Assembly: GCA_017553505.1 (NCBI GenBank)
Contig: JAFZLD010000012.1
Span: 1-38,494 of the forward strand
Length of the DNA stretch: 38,494 nt
Direction of reading: 5' to 3'
Source: Lachnospiraceae bacterium
Lineage (GTDB): Bacteria > Bacillota > Clostridia > Lachnospirales > Lachnospiraceae
Shown piece after piece: positions 25,939-32,982 of this stretch. The position numbers were made by a program, and so were the translations under genes. The first letter of the stretch is position 1. The number at the start of each line of letters is the position of its first letter. Under the pieces are notes generated by a model. The model saw only the letters and a program-made list of their open reading frames with translations. It made no database searches and was not told the DNA's origin.

Positions 25939-26133
25939 TACCGCGACAGCGGGACGATTATTGAGCCTGCTTTTTAGGGTCAATAATAGGCATCGTGTTG
26001 TATAGGGAATCGTTTGGTTGGTATCGCGGCTAAAGCCAATCAACCAGTCGTAAAATTGTAATTACAAGGCCATCGAAACCCGGGGGTAAAATGATTTCGT
26101 GACCTTGTTTTTTACTAAAAAATATAAAGGAGA
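25939..26133 (+). promoter_or_regulatory. Structured intergenic leader ending in a terminator
   Basis: After the glgA hairpin come ATTATTGA/TCAATAAT (25957-25964 with 25980-25987), then a GGTTGG/CCAATC stem region (26016-26042), a perfect TTGTAATTACAA palindrome (26056-26067), and a final stem with ACAAGG/CCTTGT and CGAAA/TTTCG arms (26064-26108) followed by TTTTT. The CGATGC at 25868-25873 can also pair with GCATCG at 25990-25995, closing the first half. GGTTGGTATCGCGGC (26016-26030) resembles the T-box core. A regulated leader for the downstream membrane gene is plausible, but no known class is confirmed. Confidence 0.45.
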
Positions 26134-26139
26134 ATGGTA

Positions 26140-26805
26140 ATGGGTAAAAAAAGAACTACGTTGGGGACGCAACTGTATGTTGCGCTTATGGTGCAACTCG
26201 TTGGGATGGCACTTGTTGCGCTTTTAGGAATTGTGAGCATTTTTCAATATCCCAAAGAACTCAGGTGGGTAATGCTTATTATAATGCCGATAGCGTTGGG
26301 TATAGCGACGCTGATCTACTGGTGTTATTTTGACGCGTTCAGAAAGAATGAGCCACAGAGAATCAGAAGGCTTACCAAGGTATTACTGATTATAATTGTT
26401 GTAGGTCTTGTGCTGTTTGTGTTGCCTGATGTAATGCTACCCAATTCGCGCCAATTCACATCTGAGATTAACGCGAATATTAACAGTAAAACAATTATGT
26501 TAAACGGTGTGCTGGGAGCCTCGGTTTTCGCCATAACGCTTTATGAACTTCAGAGAGAAAAAATAAGAGACATCAGTGTTTTTGATAAGCGATTATGGAT
26601 TGTGGTACTGGCTATAGAAGCTTTCTTTTTCCTTTCTGTTCTTTTCGGAAAAGGTTCTGTGCTGGGCGTTACCAATCCGGCTGAGGTTATCTCGTCATTT
26701 ATAACCGGTGCTTCTCAGACCTTGATTGCCTGCTGGATTACCAATCCCGAGAAGTTCTATGTTGACGAGAATCAAGGCGTGGTGCCGCCGGCAGGAATTG
26801 TTTAA
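26140..26805 (+). CDS. Multi-spanning membrane protein, unknown function
   Basis: The 221-residue protein has about six hydrophobic segments. A basic stretch (RKNEPQRIRRLTK) separates the second and third, and a short polar C-terminal tail ends in PPAGIV. I do not recognise a domain. ATG 26140 is preferred to ATG 26134 because AAAGGAG (26126-26132) is seven bases before it and only one before the other. It stands behind the structured leader and 136 bases before the GGDEF gene. The sequence between them holds a T/A-rich stretch without a clear terminator, so the two could share a transcript. Confidence 0.7.
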   Translation: MGKKRTTLGTQLYVALMVQLVGMALVALLGIVSIFQYPKELRWVMLIIMPIALGIATLIYWCYFDAFRKNEPQRIRRLTKVLLIIIVVGLVLFVLPDVMLPNSRQFTSEINANINSKTIMLNGVLGASVFAITLYELQREKIRDISVFDKRLWIVVLAIEAFFFLSVLFGKGSVLGVTNPAEVISSFITGASQTLIACWITNPEKFYVDENQGVVPPAGIV

Positions 26806-26941
26806 AACCCCGTTAATTCCCCTGTATTATCATTTTCCTGTAGTTTGAGTTTAACTTAGGAAGAAGATATCCGAAAGCTTTGGAACGCGTTCTTTTGCGC
26901 TAGGCGGAGAAGAATGGCAGAGGTTTTTAGGAAGGGGAAAT

Positions 26942-28333
26942 ATGGATTACGCTAAGATGATTGATTCCGTGCAGGGAGTTGCTTGTATAGTTTCGGTGAG
27001 AAAGGGTGTCGAGGGGGAAGCGGCAATTACTATTGCTGCGGCCAATAAGAGGTATCTGGCATCGGTTAATAAGCTTGATGAGGAGTTTGTTCCGAACAGG
27101 CCTTATTCTTATTACATCGCGCAGGACCCTAATTTCGATGCGCTTGCAAGGGGTTGCGTTTCTACCCACAAGATAGCCCATCAGTATGTCAATGCCGAGC
27201 TTTATGATTCATGGCTTGATCTGTATATGATTCCCTTGGAAGATGATAAAGACGGAAACGGGTATTGTCTGTTTACTTATGAGATGACGCCTAAGTCCGA
27301 TTCGGAGAAGATGGTCGATATTTCTGCTGCGACTGCTTTTTCCGTGCTTAAAACTTGCATTAAATTCAGGGAGAATGAAGATTTTAAGGCAACGCTTGAT
27401 TCTATAGTCAAGGACATAAGAATGCAGTGTGAATCTGACGGTTGCGCACTTATACTTACAGATACTGTTAACAGAAGGATTGATTTATTAAGCTTTGACA
27501 GTCACAACATTTATGCGCCTGTTGACGAGGATGTGTTTTTTAAGCCTGAATTCTACAATATTGTGGAGACCTGGCATGATTTCTTAAGCGGGTCAAACTG
27601 CATCATTATATCAAGTGAGAAAGAATTCGATGCTGTTAAAGAAAAATCACCGGACTGGTATAAGTCGCTTAAGTATTCGGGGGTTAAAAACCTGGTGCTT
27701 TATCCGTTACGAATTAAAGACAATCTTTACGGATACATTTTTGCAACCAATTTTAACGCCGATAAGACTCCTTTTATCAGAGAGGTAATGGAACTTAACT
27801 CATATGTACTGTCAGCTGAGACAGAAAATTACAGAATGCGTCAGCAGCTTGAAATGCTCAGTAATACCGACTTGCTTACGGGCGTTATGAACCGTAATGC
27901 CATGAACAGCCGTGTATATCGGCTTAATGACGATGAGGCGGCGCGCGGAAGAGGTGTGGGAGCCATATTCGTGGACGTCAACGGGCTTAAGGTTGTTAAT
28001 GATACCAAGGGACATCAGGCAGGCGATAAGCTGATAATGGGTGTAGCCGAAACGCTTCGCAACACTTGTCGGGGCAAGGAAGTTTATCGTGCCGGCGGCG
28101 ATGAGTTTGTAATTATCGCAGCAGATACGACCCGTGAAGAGTTTGACTCGTTATTTGACAAGTTAAAGTCATATTCGGGCAAGGACGGAGGACCTTCTTT
28201 TGCCATAGGTGCGGCATATGAAGATAAGAACGTCAGCATGAAGCGTATCATGAAAGTAGCCGATGCCGAAATGTACAAGGACAAGGCCGACTACTACAAG
28301 GCTCATCCCGATGCGGAGAGAAGAAATAAATAG
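26942..28333 (+). CDS. GAF-like/GGDEF protein (probable diguanylate cyclase)
   Basis: The 463-residue soluble protein ends in a GGDEF domain (about 300-455) with an intact active loop GGDEF at residues 385-389, preceded by the NTDLLTGVMNRNAM entry and VFVDVNGLK-type strand (IFVDVNGLKVVNDTKGHQAGD). Residues about 150-295 look GAF-like (MQCESDGCALILTDTV...LVLYPLRIKDNLYGYIFATN), and about 1-140 is an unrecognised N-terminal sensory region. The allosteric RxxD site upstream of GGDEF is not preserved (CRGK at that position), so product inhibition is probably absent. It should make c-di-GMP in response to a cytosolic signal. GGAAGGGG precedes the ATG. A terminator-like hairpin follows. Confidence 0.92.
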   Translation: MDYAKMIDSVQGVACIVSVRKGVEGEAAITIAAANKRYLASVNKLDEEFVPNRPYSYYIAQDPNFDALARGCVSTHKIAHQYVNAELYDSWLDLYMIPLEDDKDGNGYCLFTYEMTPKSDSEKMVDISAATAFSVLKTCIKFRENEDFKATLDSIVKDIRMQCESDGCALILTDTVNRRIDLLSFDSHNIYAPVDEDVFFKPEFYNIVETWHDFLSGSNCIIISSEKEFDAVKEKSPDWYKSLKYSGVKNLVLYPLRIKDNLYGYIFATNFNADKTPFIREVMELNSYVLSAETENYRMRQQLEMLSNTDLLTGVMNRNAMNSRVYRLNDDEAARGRGVGAIFVDVNGLKVVNDTKGHQAGDKLIMGVAETLRNTCRGKEVYRAGGDEFVIIAADTTREEFDSLFDKLKSYSGKDGGPSFAIGAAYEDKNVSMKRIMKVADAEMYKDKADYYKAHPDAERRNK

Positions 28334-28341
28334 CGGCATAT

Positions 28342-28366
28342 AGCCCACCCATTGCGGTGGGCTTAA
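28342..28366. terminator. Terminator-like hairpin before hicAB
   Basis: AGCCCACC (28342-28349) pairs with GGTGGGCT (28356-28363) around a 6-base loop, followed only by TAATTA. It lies eight bases after the GGDEF gene stop. The T-run is poor, so it may be a weak terminator. Confidence 0.55.
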
Positions 28367-28375
28367 TTACGCTTG

Positions 28376-28404
28376 TTGACAATACGTATTAATACGTATA
28401 TTAT
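28376..28404 (+). promoter_or_regulatory. hicAB promoter with palindromic operator
   Basis: A perfect TTGACA (28376-28381) and TATTAT (28399-28404) are 17 bases apart. The spacer is an 18-bp perfect palindrome (28382-28399) built from two ATACGTAT elements flanking TA. This is the expected site for autorepression by the ribbon-helix-helix antitoxin encoded downstream. Confidence 0.8.
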
Positions 28405-28423
28405 AAAAGAGAAGGGGTAAGGT

Positions 28424-28615
28424 ATGCCGTTAACATCTAAGGAACTGATAAAAAAGCTTAAGAAGCACGGGTTTGAGATAGTATCTCAAAACGGCTCATA
28501 TGTTAAGCTATATAATAGAAAGACGAATAAAACTTTAATAGTCCCATACTACAGCAAGGATTTGAAAAAAGGTTTGGAACATGCGATACTTAAACAAGCA
28601 GGATTGGAGGAGTAA
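28424..28615 (+). CDS. hicA: HicA-family toxin, both signature His replaced by Tyr
   Basis: The 63-residue product has the HicA dsRBD-like layout: LTSKELIKKLKKHGFEIV, then a NGSYVKL strand, VPYYSKDLKKGLEHAI and the LKQAGL ending. Typical HicA proteins have GSH and V-P-x-H; the first His is the catalytic residue for mRNA cleavage. Here position 26 is Tyr (GSY) and the second His is also Tyr (VPYY), seen in the codons TAT and TAC. AAGGGG before the ATG, a strong promoter and a following hicB gene one base downstream make this a complete pair. The toxin may be inactive, or use another residue. Family assignment is firm; activity is doubtful. Confidence 0.85.
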   Translation: MPLTSKELIKKLKKHGFEIVSQNGSYVKLYNRKTNKTLIVPYYSKDLKKGLEHAILKQAGLEE

Positions 28616-28616
28616 T

Positions 28617-29015
28617 ATGAACAGATATTTTTATCCCGCTGTTTTTCATACGGAAGAAGGAGGAAGCTACTGGATTTCTTTTCCTGATTTTCCGGAATGT
28701 CTTACACAAGGCGAGACAATTGAAGATGCATACAATATGGCATCGGAAGCGCTTGGGTTGTGTATAGATGAGAGGCTGAAAAATAATGAAGAACTGCCCA
28801 AGGTGTCGTCACCGGTAGATTATACGGTTACGGGAGACGATTTTTCCTGCCTTATAGAATTCGACCTTGAGAGGTACAGACGTACTCACAATACCAAGTC
28901 GGTTAAGAAGACACTAAGTATTCCCGAGTGGCTCAATGAAGCCGCCATCAAGCAGAATGTTAATTTCTCACAGGTGCTACAGGATGCGCTTATGAGTAAG
29001 ATTGGTATGATGTGA
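28617..29015 (+). CDS. hicB: HicB-family antitoxin with C-terminal DNA-binding domain
   Basis: The 132-residue product has a HicB RNase-H-like fold (YFYPAVFHTEEGGSYWISFPDFPECLTQGETIEDAYNMA, with the WISFPDFPECLTQG signature) and a C-terminal ribbon-helix-helix-like segment (KKTLSIPEWLNEAAIKQNVNFSQVLQDALMSKIG). It would neutralise HicA and repress the pair's promoter through the palindromic operator. The frame opens further upstream within hicA, but ATG 28617 with GGAGG (28605-28613 region) gives the canonical start. It lies one base after the hicA stop. The gene ends 25 bases before the next one. Confidence 0.92.
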   Translation: MNRYFYPAVFHTEEGGSYWISFPDFPECLTQGETIEDAYNMASEALGLCIDERLKNNEELPKVSSPVDYTVTGDDFSCLIEFDLERYRRTHNTKSVKKTLSIPEWLNEAAIKQNVNFSQVLQDALMSKIGMM

Positions 29016-29040
29016 ACCTAACGTTTCGGAGGGGATAATT

Positions 29041-29715
29041 ATGAACAAGAAGCAAAAGAAACTCATTACATACATAGCAATCAATTCAGTTTTGGTGATT
29101 GCGATTATAGTGTTTGTGGTAAAGATAATTTCCGGTAAAGGCAAGGAGTCTGACGTGATGTCGCAGATTGATGCGCCAATGCAGACGGAGAAGTTATACG
29201 CGGGCGAAGAAGTCAAAGAAGTCGTGACCATCAATACGAAGGTTATTGAGGACGGACTTCGGGAGATGGGTACTCTGATTACACAGGAGTATTATTTCAC
29301 GCAGGTTGAGGAGTATACCAATACCGAGAAATTCTGGATATTTGATTCGACGGCTTCTTTTACCTACAGCTATGACGGAGTTGTGGCTGCGGGAATAGAT
29401 TGCAGTCAGATTACGGTTGTGAAGGATGATGAAAAGAAGGTCATCACGATTACGATTCCCAAGGCTGAGATTACTTCGGTGACGATTGACAATGACAGCT
29501 TTAAGAAGTACGAAGAGAAGAACGGTCTTTGGAATAAGGTGACGACGGATAAGTTCAATGATTCCATGGCTGCGTTCAAGGAAACTGCCAAGAACAACGC
29601 TGTTGCCAAGGGGCTTCTTGAGAACGCCGATAAGAGTGCGGAGCAGATGATTGTTTCTTTTGCCAAGTCGGTGTCGACGGATGCAGAGTATAAGATTGAA
29701 ACGGTTAGAAAGTAG
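29041..29715 (+). CDS. DUF4230-like membrane-anchored protein
   Basis: The 224-residue product has one N-terminal hydrophobic anchor (about residues 9-27) and an outward-facing domain whose strand pattern resembles DUF4230: IEDGLREMGTLITQEYYFTQVEEY, then an SYDGVVAAGIDCSQITVVKDDEKKVITITIPKAEITSV core and a helical C-terminus. DUF4230 proteins are widespread and uncharacterised. Strong GGAGGGG upstream of the ATG. The next gene begins 11 bases after its stop, so the two membrane proteins probably work together. DUF assignment is by sequence recall and moderately sure. Confidence 0.72.
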   Translation: MNKKQKKLITYIAINSVLVIAIIVFVVKIISGKGKESDVMSQIDAPMQTEKLYAGEEVKEVVTINTKVIEDGLREMGTLITQEYYFTQVEEYTNTEKFWIFDSTASFTYSYDGVVAAGIDCSQITVVKDDEKKVITITIPKAEITSVTIDNDSFKKYEEKNGLWNKVTTDKFNDSMAAFKETAKNNAVAKGLLENADKSAEQMIVSFAKSVSTDAEYKIETVRK

Positions 29716-29726
29716 GGGGTGACGTT

Positions 29727-30530
29727 ATGGAATTACTTAAGAAAACAGCGATAGGATTGTTACTTGCGGCTGTGGCACTTTTCTCCATAGCGGTGATTAC
29801 GCCTGCGGCGACCAAACAGAGCAATCATGTACATACATATGAGCAGCTGGACAGAGAGATAGGCAATACTTTGAAGCTTACGGCGGGCGCGACTGCAGTG
29901 TCTGCGGTTATATCGTTACTGCCGGATGATACGTGTACGCCTATTGCCGAACAGTTCGCGGAACTCGGAACGTACTTTGTGATAGTGTTAAGTGCGTTAT
30001 ATCTTGAGAAGTATTTGATTACGATTCTTGGATTTGTGTCGTTCTCGATACTGATACCGCTTGTGTGCCTGATACTGGGAATAGGAGTCCTCGGCAAGAA
30101 GGATAAGGCCAATGTGCTGGCGCTTAAGCTCGGAATTTTTGCAATACTCATTTACTTCCTGATTCCGCTTAGCGTTAAGACTTCAGAGGCTATCTACAAT
30201 ACATATGAGAGCACGATGGAAGAGACGCTTACCACGGCCAATGAGATTACAGTTACCGATGAGGACGCGAACGCTGTAGAGAAGTTTTTAAGCTGGATTA
30301 AGAATGCCGCTGTGACGGTGGTAGACTATGTTACGGGACTGTTAAGCCGCTTCGTGGAGGCAATTGCGGTCATGATGGTAACGTCGTGCCTGATACCGAT
30401 TTTGGTAGTGATATTCTTCTCGTGGCTCATGCGGCTACTGTTCAAGGTTGATATATCGTTCATTGATATTAAGCTCCTTCCCGGTAAGAAACGTCATCTG
30501 CTTCCGAAGATTGAGAGCGAAGAAAAATAA
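29727..30530 (+). CDS. Membrane protein, unknown, paired with DUF4230-like gene
   Basis: The 267-residue product has a signal-like or first hydrophobic segment, then three or four further membrane segments and a soluble basic C-terminus. An outward loop between segments carries His and Asp/Glu (NHVHTYEQLDREIGN), and a second loop is rich in Thr and Glu (YNTYESTMEETLTTANEITVTDEDA). No domain is recognised. GGGGGTGA lies before the ATG. The tight spacing with the preceding gene suggests a two-gene unit. A role for the pair cannot be stated from the sequence. Confidence 0.7.
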   Translation: MELLKKTAIGLLLAAVALFSIAVITPAATKQSNHVHTYEQLDREIGNTLKLTAGATAVSAVISLLPDDTCTPIAEQFAELGTYFVIVLSALYLEKYLITILGFVSFSILIPLVCLILGIGVLGKKDKANVLALKLGIFAILIYFLIPLSVKTSEAIYNTYESTMEETLTTANEITVTDEDANAVEKFLSWIKNAAVTVVDYVTGLLSRFVEAIAVMMVTSCLIPILVVIFFSWLMRLLFKVDISFIDIKLLPGKKRHLLPKIESEEK

Positions 30531-30552
30531 AGAGAACGGTTAGGTTTTTTAC

Positions 30553-31968
30553 ATGTCTTTAAGAGGTTTGTATTATATGGCGCAGGAATACCTCTTTCTC
30601 GGAGGTATTCTTGCGGTTGTATTGGTAACGTCATTTCTGGTTGTTCGCCACTTTCATGCCAAACGTAACGGAAAAGAACATAGGAAAATAAATGTTAAGC
30701 GACTTTTATGGTGGCTTGTATTTTTGTGCTACATTTTTGTGGTGGCCGGCGCTACGTTGTTCAGTCGAGGCGGCAACTATGAATACGATATGATTCCGCC
30801 ACTGTTTTATTCATATAAAAACGCGTGGAATAACTGGTCAATTACTGAGTGGCGCAATATCATACTGAATATTTGCATGTTTGTGCCCTTTGGGCTGTTG
30901 CTCCCTATGGGCTTAAAGTGGTTTAGAAAGTGTTACAGAACTTATGTGGCAGGCTTCCTGTTTTCATTGTTCATAGAGCTTTCTCAGATGATTTTCAAGA
31001 TCGGAATCTTCGAGCCTGACGACCTGCTTGACAATACTCTGGGCGCGATTATAGGTTTCGGACTGTTTCTGGTGTTATTTAAATTATATGCCAAAGAAAA
31101 AGCAAATCTTAAGAAAGGTGCGACATTTGCAAGCAATATCCCGCTGATTTTGGTCGTTGCAAGTTTTTTTGCGATATTTATTACGTACTCGGGCAAGGAA
31201 CTGGGAAATAATAACAACCGTTATAGTATGACTTATGACGTGAATCTGCTAAATATTCATGGCGCGGAGTTTGCCGATGACTCGACCGTTCGTCTGACCG
31301 TATACACTTCCGAGATACTTACGGAGAAAGAAGCGTATAAGTGCGCAGAGGATATCTTTAAAAGATTCGACGGCGCGATGAATTATCAATACGCGGGCTA
31401 TTATGATGATGAGGCCTGGATTCGCTCGAAAGTCGGCGATGAAACAAATGAGATAAAAATACAATATGCCGGCGGGACGTTTGAATACTCGATAATGAGT
31501 CGATATTCGGAAAAAGGGTATGCTTATACCGAAAGCGAAGTGAGAGATATACTGAGTCAATATGGGTATACCATATGCAAAGACGCGGAATTCTCTGTTA
31601 AAGATGATATGCGCTTGTGCTTTGAAGTGGACAGGTGTGAAGAAAATGGAAACGTTGTGGACGGAAGACTGGAAGTTAAGTTGTCGAGAGATAAGCGCAT
31701 TTTATGGTTGAAAGACAGCCTCCTTACGCTTAAACCCTACAAGGAATATGATGCCATCAGTGTGGCTGAAGCATACAGGCGCCTTAAGGAAGGTAAGTTC
31801 AAACGATACGGAAATGATTATCTCGATATAGAAGTTTTGTCTTGTAAAATTGCCTATAGTGTTGATTCCAAAGGTTTTTACCAGCCCAATTACCGCTTTG
31901 ATGTAAATATCAACGGCAAGGAAGCGTGGATTATGATTCCTGCCCTTGAAATGTCGCAGGAATTTTAA
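30553..31968 (+). CDS. VanZ-domain membrane protein with C-terminal extracytoplasmic domain
   Basis: The 471-residue product has a VanZ-like N-terminal half: membrane segments, WRNIILNICMFVPFGLLLPMGLK, then a helix-rich FSLFIELSQMIFKIGIFEPDDLLDNTLGAIIGFGLF, the typical VanZ ending. VanZ-family proteins affect glycopeptide and lipoglycopeptide sensitivity; their biochemical role is unclear. Residues about 225-471 form an acidic, beta-rich outward domain that might be YcdB/PepSY-like, uncertain. The start may be ATG 30577 instead, which has an AAGAGG-like site. It ends 84 bases before the moxR gene. Confidence 0.82.
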   Translation: MSLRGLYYMAQEYLFLGGILAVVLVTSFLVVRHFHAKRNGKEHRKINVKRLLWWLVFLCYIFVVAGATLFSRGGNYEYDMIPPLFYSYKNAWNNWSITEWRNIILNICMFVPFGLLLPMGLKWFRKCYRTYVAGFLFSLFIELSQMIFKIGIFEPDDLLDNTLGAIIGFGLFLVLFKLYAKEKANLKKGATFASNIPLILVVASFFAIFITYSGKELGNNNNRYSMTYDVNLLNIHGAEFADDSTVRLTVYTSEILTEKEAYKCAEDIFKRFDGAMNYQYAGYYDDEAWIRSKVGDETNEIKIQYAGGTFEYSIMSRYSEKGYAYTESEVRDILSQYGYTICKDAEFSVKDDMRLCFEVDRCEENGNVVDGRLEVKLSRDKRILWLKDSLLTLKPYKEYDAISVAEAYRRLKEGKFKRYGNDYLDIEVLSCKIAYSVDSKGFYQPNYRFDVNINGKEAWIMIPALEMSQEF

Positions 31969-31989
31969 CGGCAATCGGACCTTGAATGG

Positions 31990-32018
31990 TGGACAATTGT
32001 GGCAAATAAAAGTACAAT
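31990..32018 (+). promoter_or_regulatory. Promoter of the moxR operon
   Basis: TGGACA (31990-31995) and TACAAT (32013-32018) are 17 bases apart, each with five of six consensus matches. An 18-bp perfect palindrome overlaps the -10. Confidence 0.6.
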
Positions 32019-32031
32019 TTAATTAAATTGT
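32014..32031. promoter_or_regulatory. 18-bp perfect palindrome at moxR promoter
   Basis: ACAATTTAATTAAATTGT is a perfect inverted repeat covering five bases of the -10 and the probable transcription start. It fits a dimeric regulator's operator, but no candidate regulator gene is adjacent. Confidence 0.55.
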
Positions 32032-32052
32032 TGTGGGTATTTCGGAGGGTTT

Positions 32053-32982
32053 ATGATTAATAAGATTAATAGTGCGATTACGGAATGTTTTGTCGGCAAG
32101 GATGAGGTGGTTAAGTCGCTTCTTACCTGCTTACTTGCGGGGGGACATGTGCTCCTTGAAGATGTGCCGGGTGTAGGTAAGACTACACTTGCGAAGACGC
32201 TTTCAAAGGTTATCGGAGCCGACTTCGGCCGTATTCAGTTTACACCGGACACTATGCCGTCAGACGTAACGGGAGTGTCCGTTTATAATGCAAAAACCGG
32301 TGAATTCGAGGTTAAGGCCGGAGCTATCATGCATGAGATAGTGCTTGCGGACGAGATTAACCGTACCACACCGAAGACCCAGTCAGCACTGCTTGAGGCC
32401 ATGTCCGAGGGGCATGTGACGGTTGATGCCACAGAGCTTCTTTTGCCGGAAGTATTCATGGTAATAGCGACGCAGAACCCTATAGAGTTCATGGGTACGT
32501 ATCCGCTTGCCGAGGCATTCACCGACAGATTCATGATGAAATTAAGCATCGGCTACCCGGACAAGGACTCCGAGATTAAATTGACGGAGCTTCACTTAAA
32601 GGGCATGACCCCCGAGAGCGCGACCAATGTCTGCTCGCCTGCGGACATTTCCGCTATGCGCAAGGCAGTCGACGCTGTGACGGTTTCCAAGGCCGTTATT
32701 GAATATACAGAGAATATCGTAACACTTACCCGCGAGTCCAAGGACTTTACGGTTGGTGCGAGCCCGCGTGCAATGCTTTCGCTTATTAAGGCGGCACAGG
32801 CTACGGCTTATCTTGACGGCAGAGACTTCGTGAAGCCCGATGATATTAAGGCTTGTGCTGTTAATGTGCTTCATCACAGATTGACGCTTACATCCGAGGC
32901 GCGTATCCGCAAGGAGAGTATCGATAAGCTTATCACTGCGCTTGTGCTTCAGGCGAAGATTCCCATGGAGAGAGGGTTATGA
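32053..32982 (+). CDS. MoxR-family AAA+ ATPase
   Basis: The 309-residue protein has Walker A PGVGKTT (near residues 39-45), the GRIQFTPDTMPSDVTG segment typical of MoxR proteins, Walker B VLADEINRTTPKTQSALLEAMSEG, sensor 1 MVIATQNPIE and arginine-bearing AFTDRFMMKL. MoxR ATPases act as chaperones, usually for a DUF58/von Willebrand-type partner encoded next door, as here. AGGG before ATG 32053. It overlaps the DUF58 gene by four bases (ATGA), so the two proteins are translationally coupled. Confidence 0.96.
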   Translation: MINKINSAITECFVGKDEVVKSLLTCLLAGGHVLLEDVPGVGKTTLAKTLSKVIGADFGRIQFTPDTMPSDVTGVSVYNAKTGEFEVKAGAIMHEIVLADEINRTTPKTQSALLEAMSEGHVTVDATELLLPEVFMVIATQNPIEFMGTYPLAEAFTDRFMMKLSIGYPDKDSEIKLTELHLKGMTPESATNVCSPADISAMRKAVDAVTVSKAVIEYTENIVTLTRESKDFTVGASPRAMLSLIKAAQATAYLDGRDFVKPDDIKACAVNVLHHRLTLTSEARIRKESIDKLITALVLQAKIPMERGL

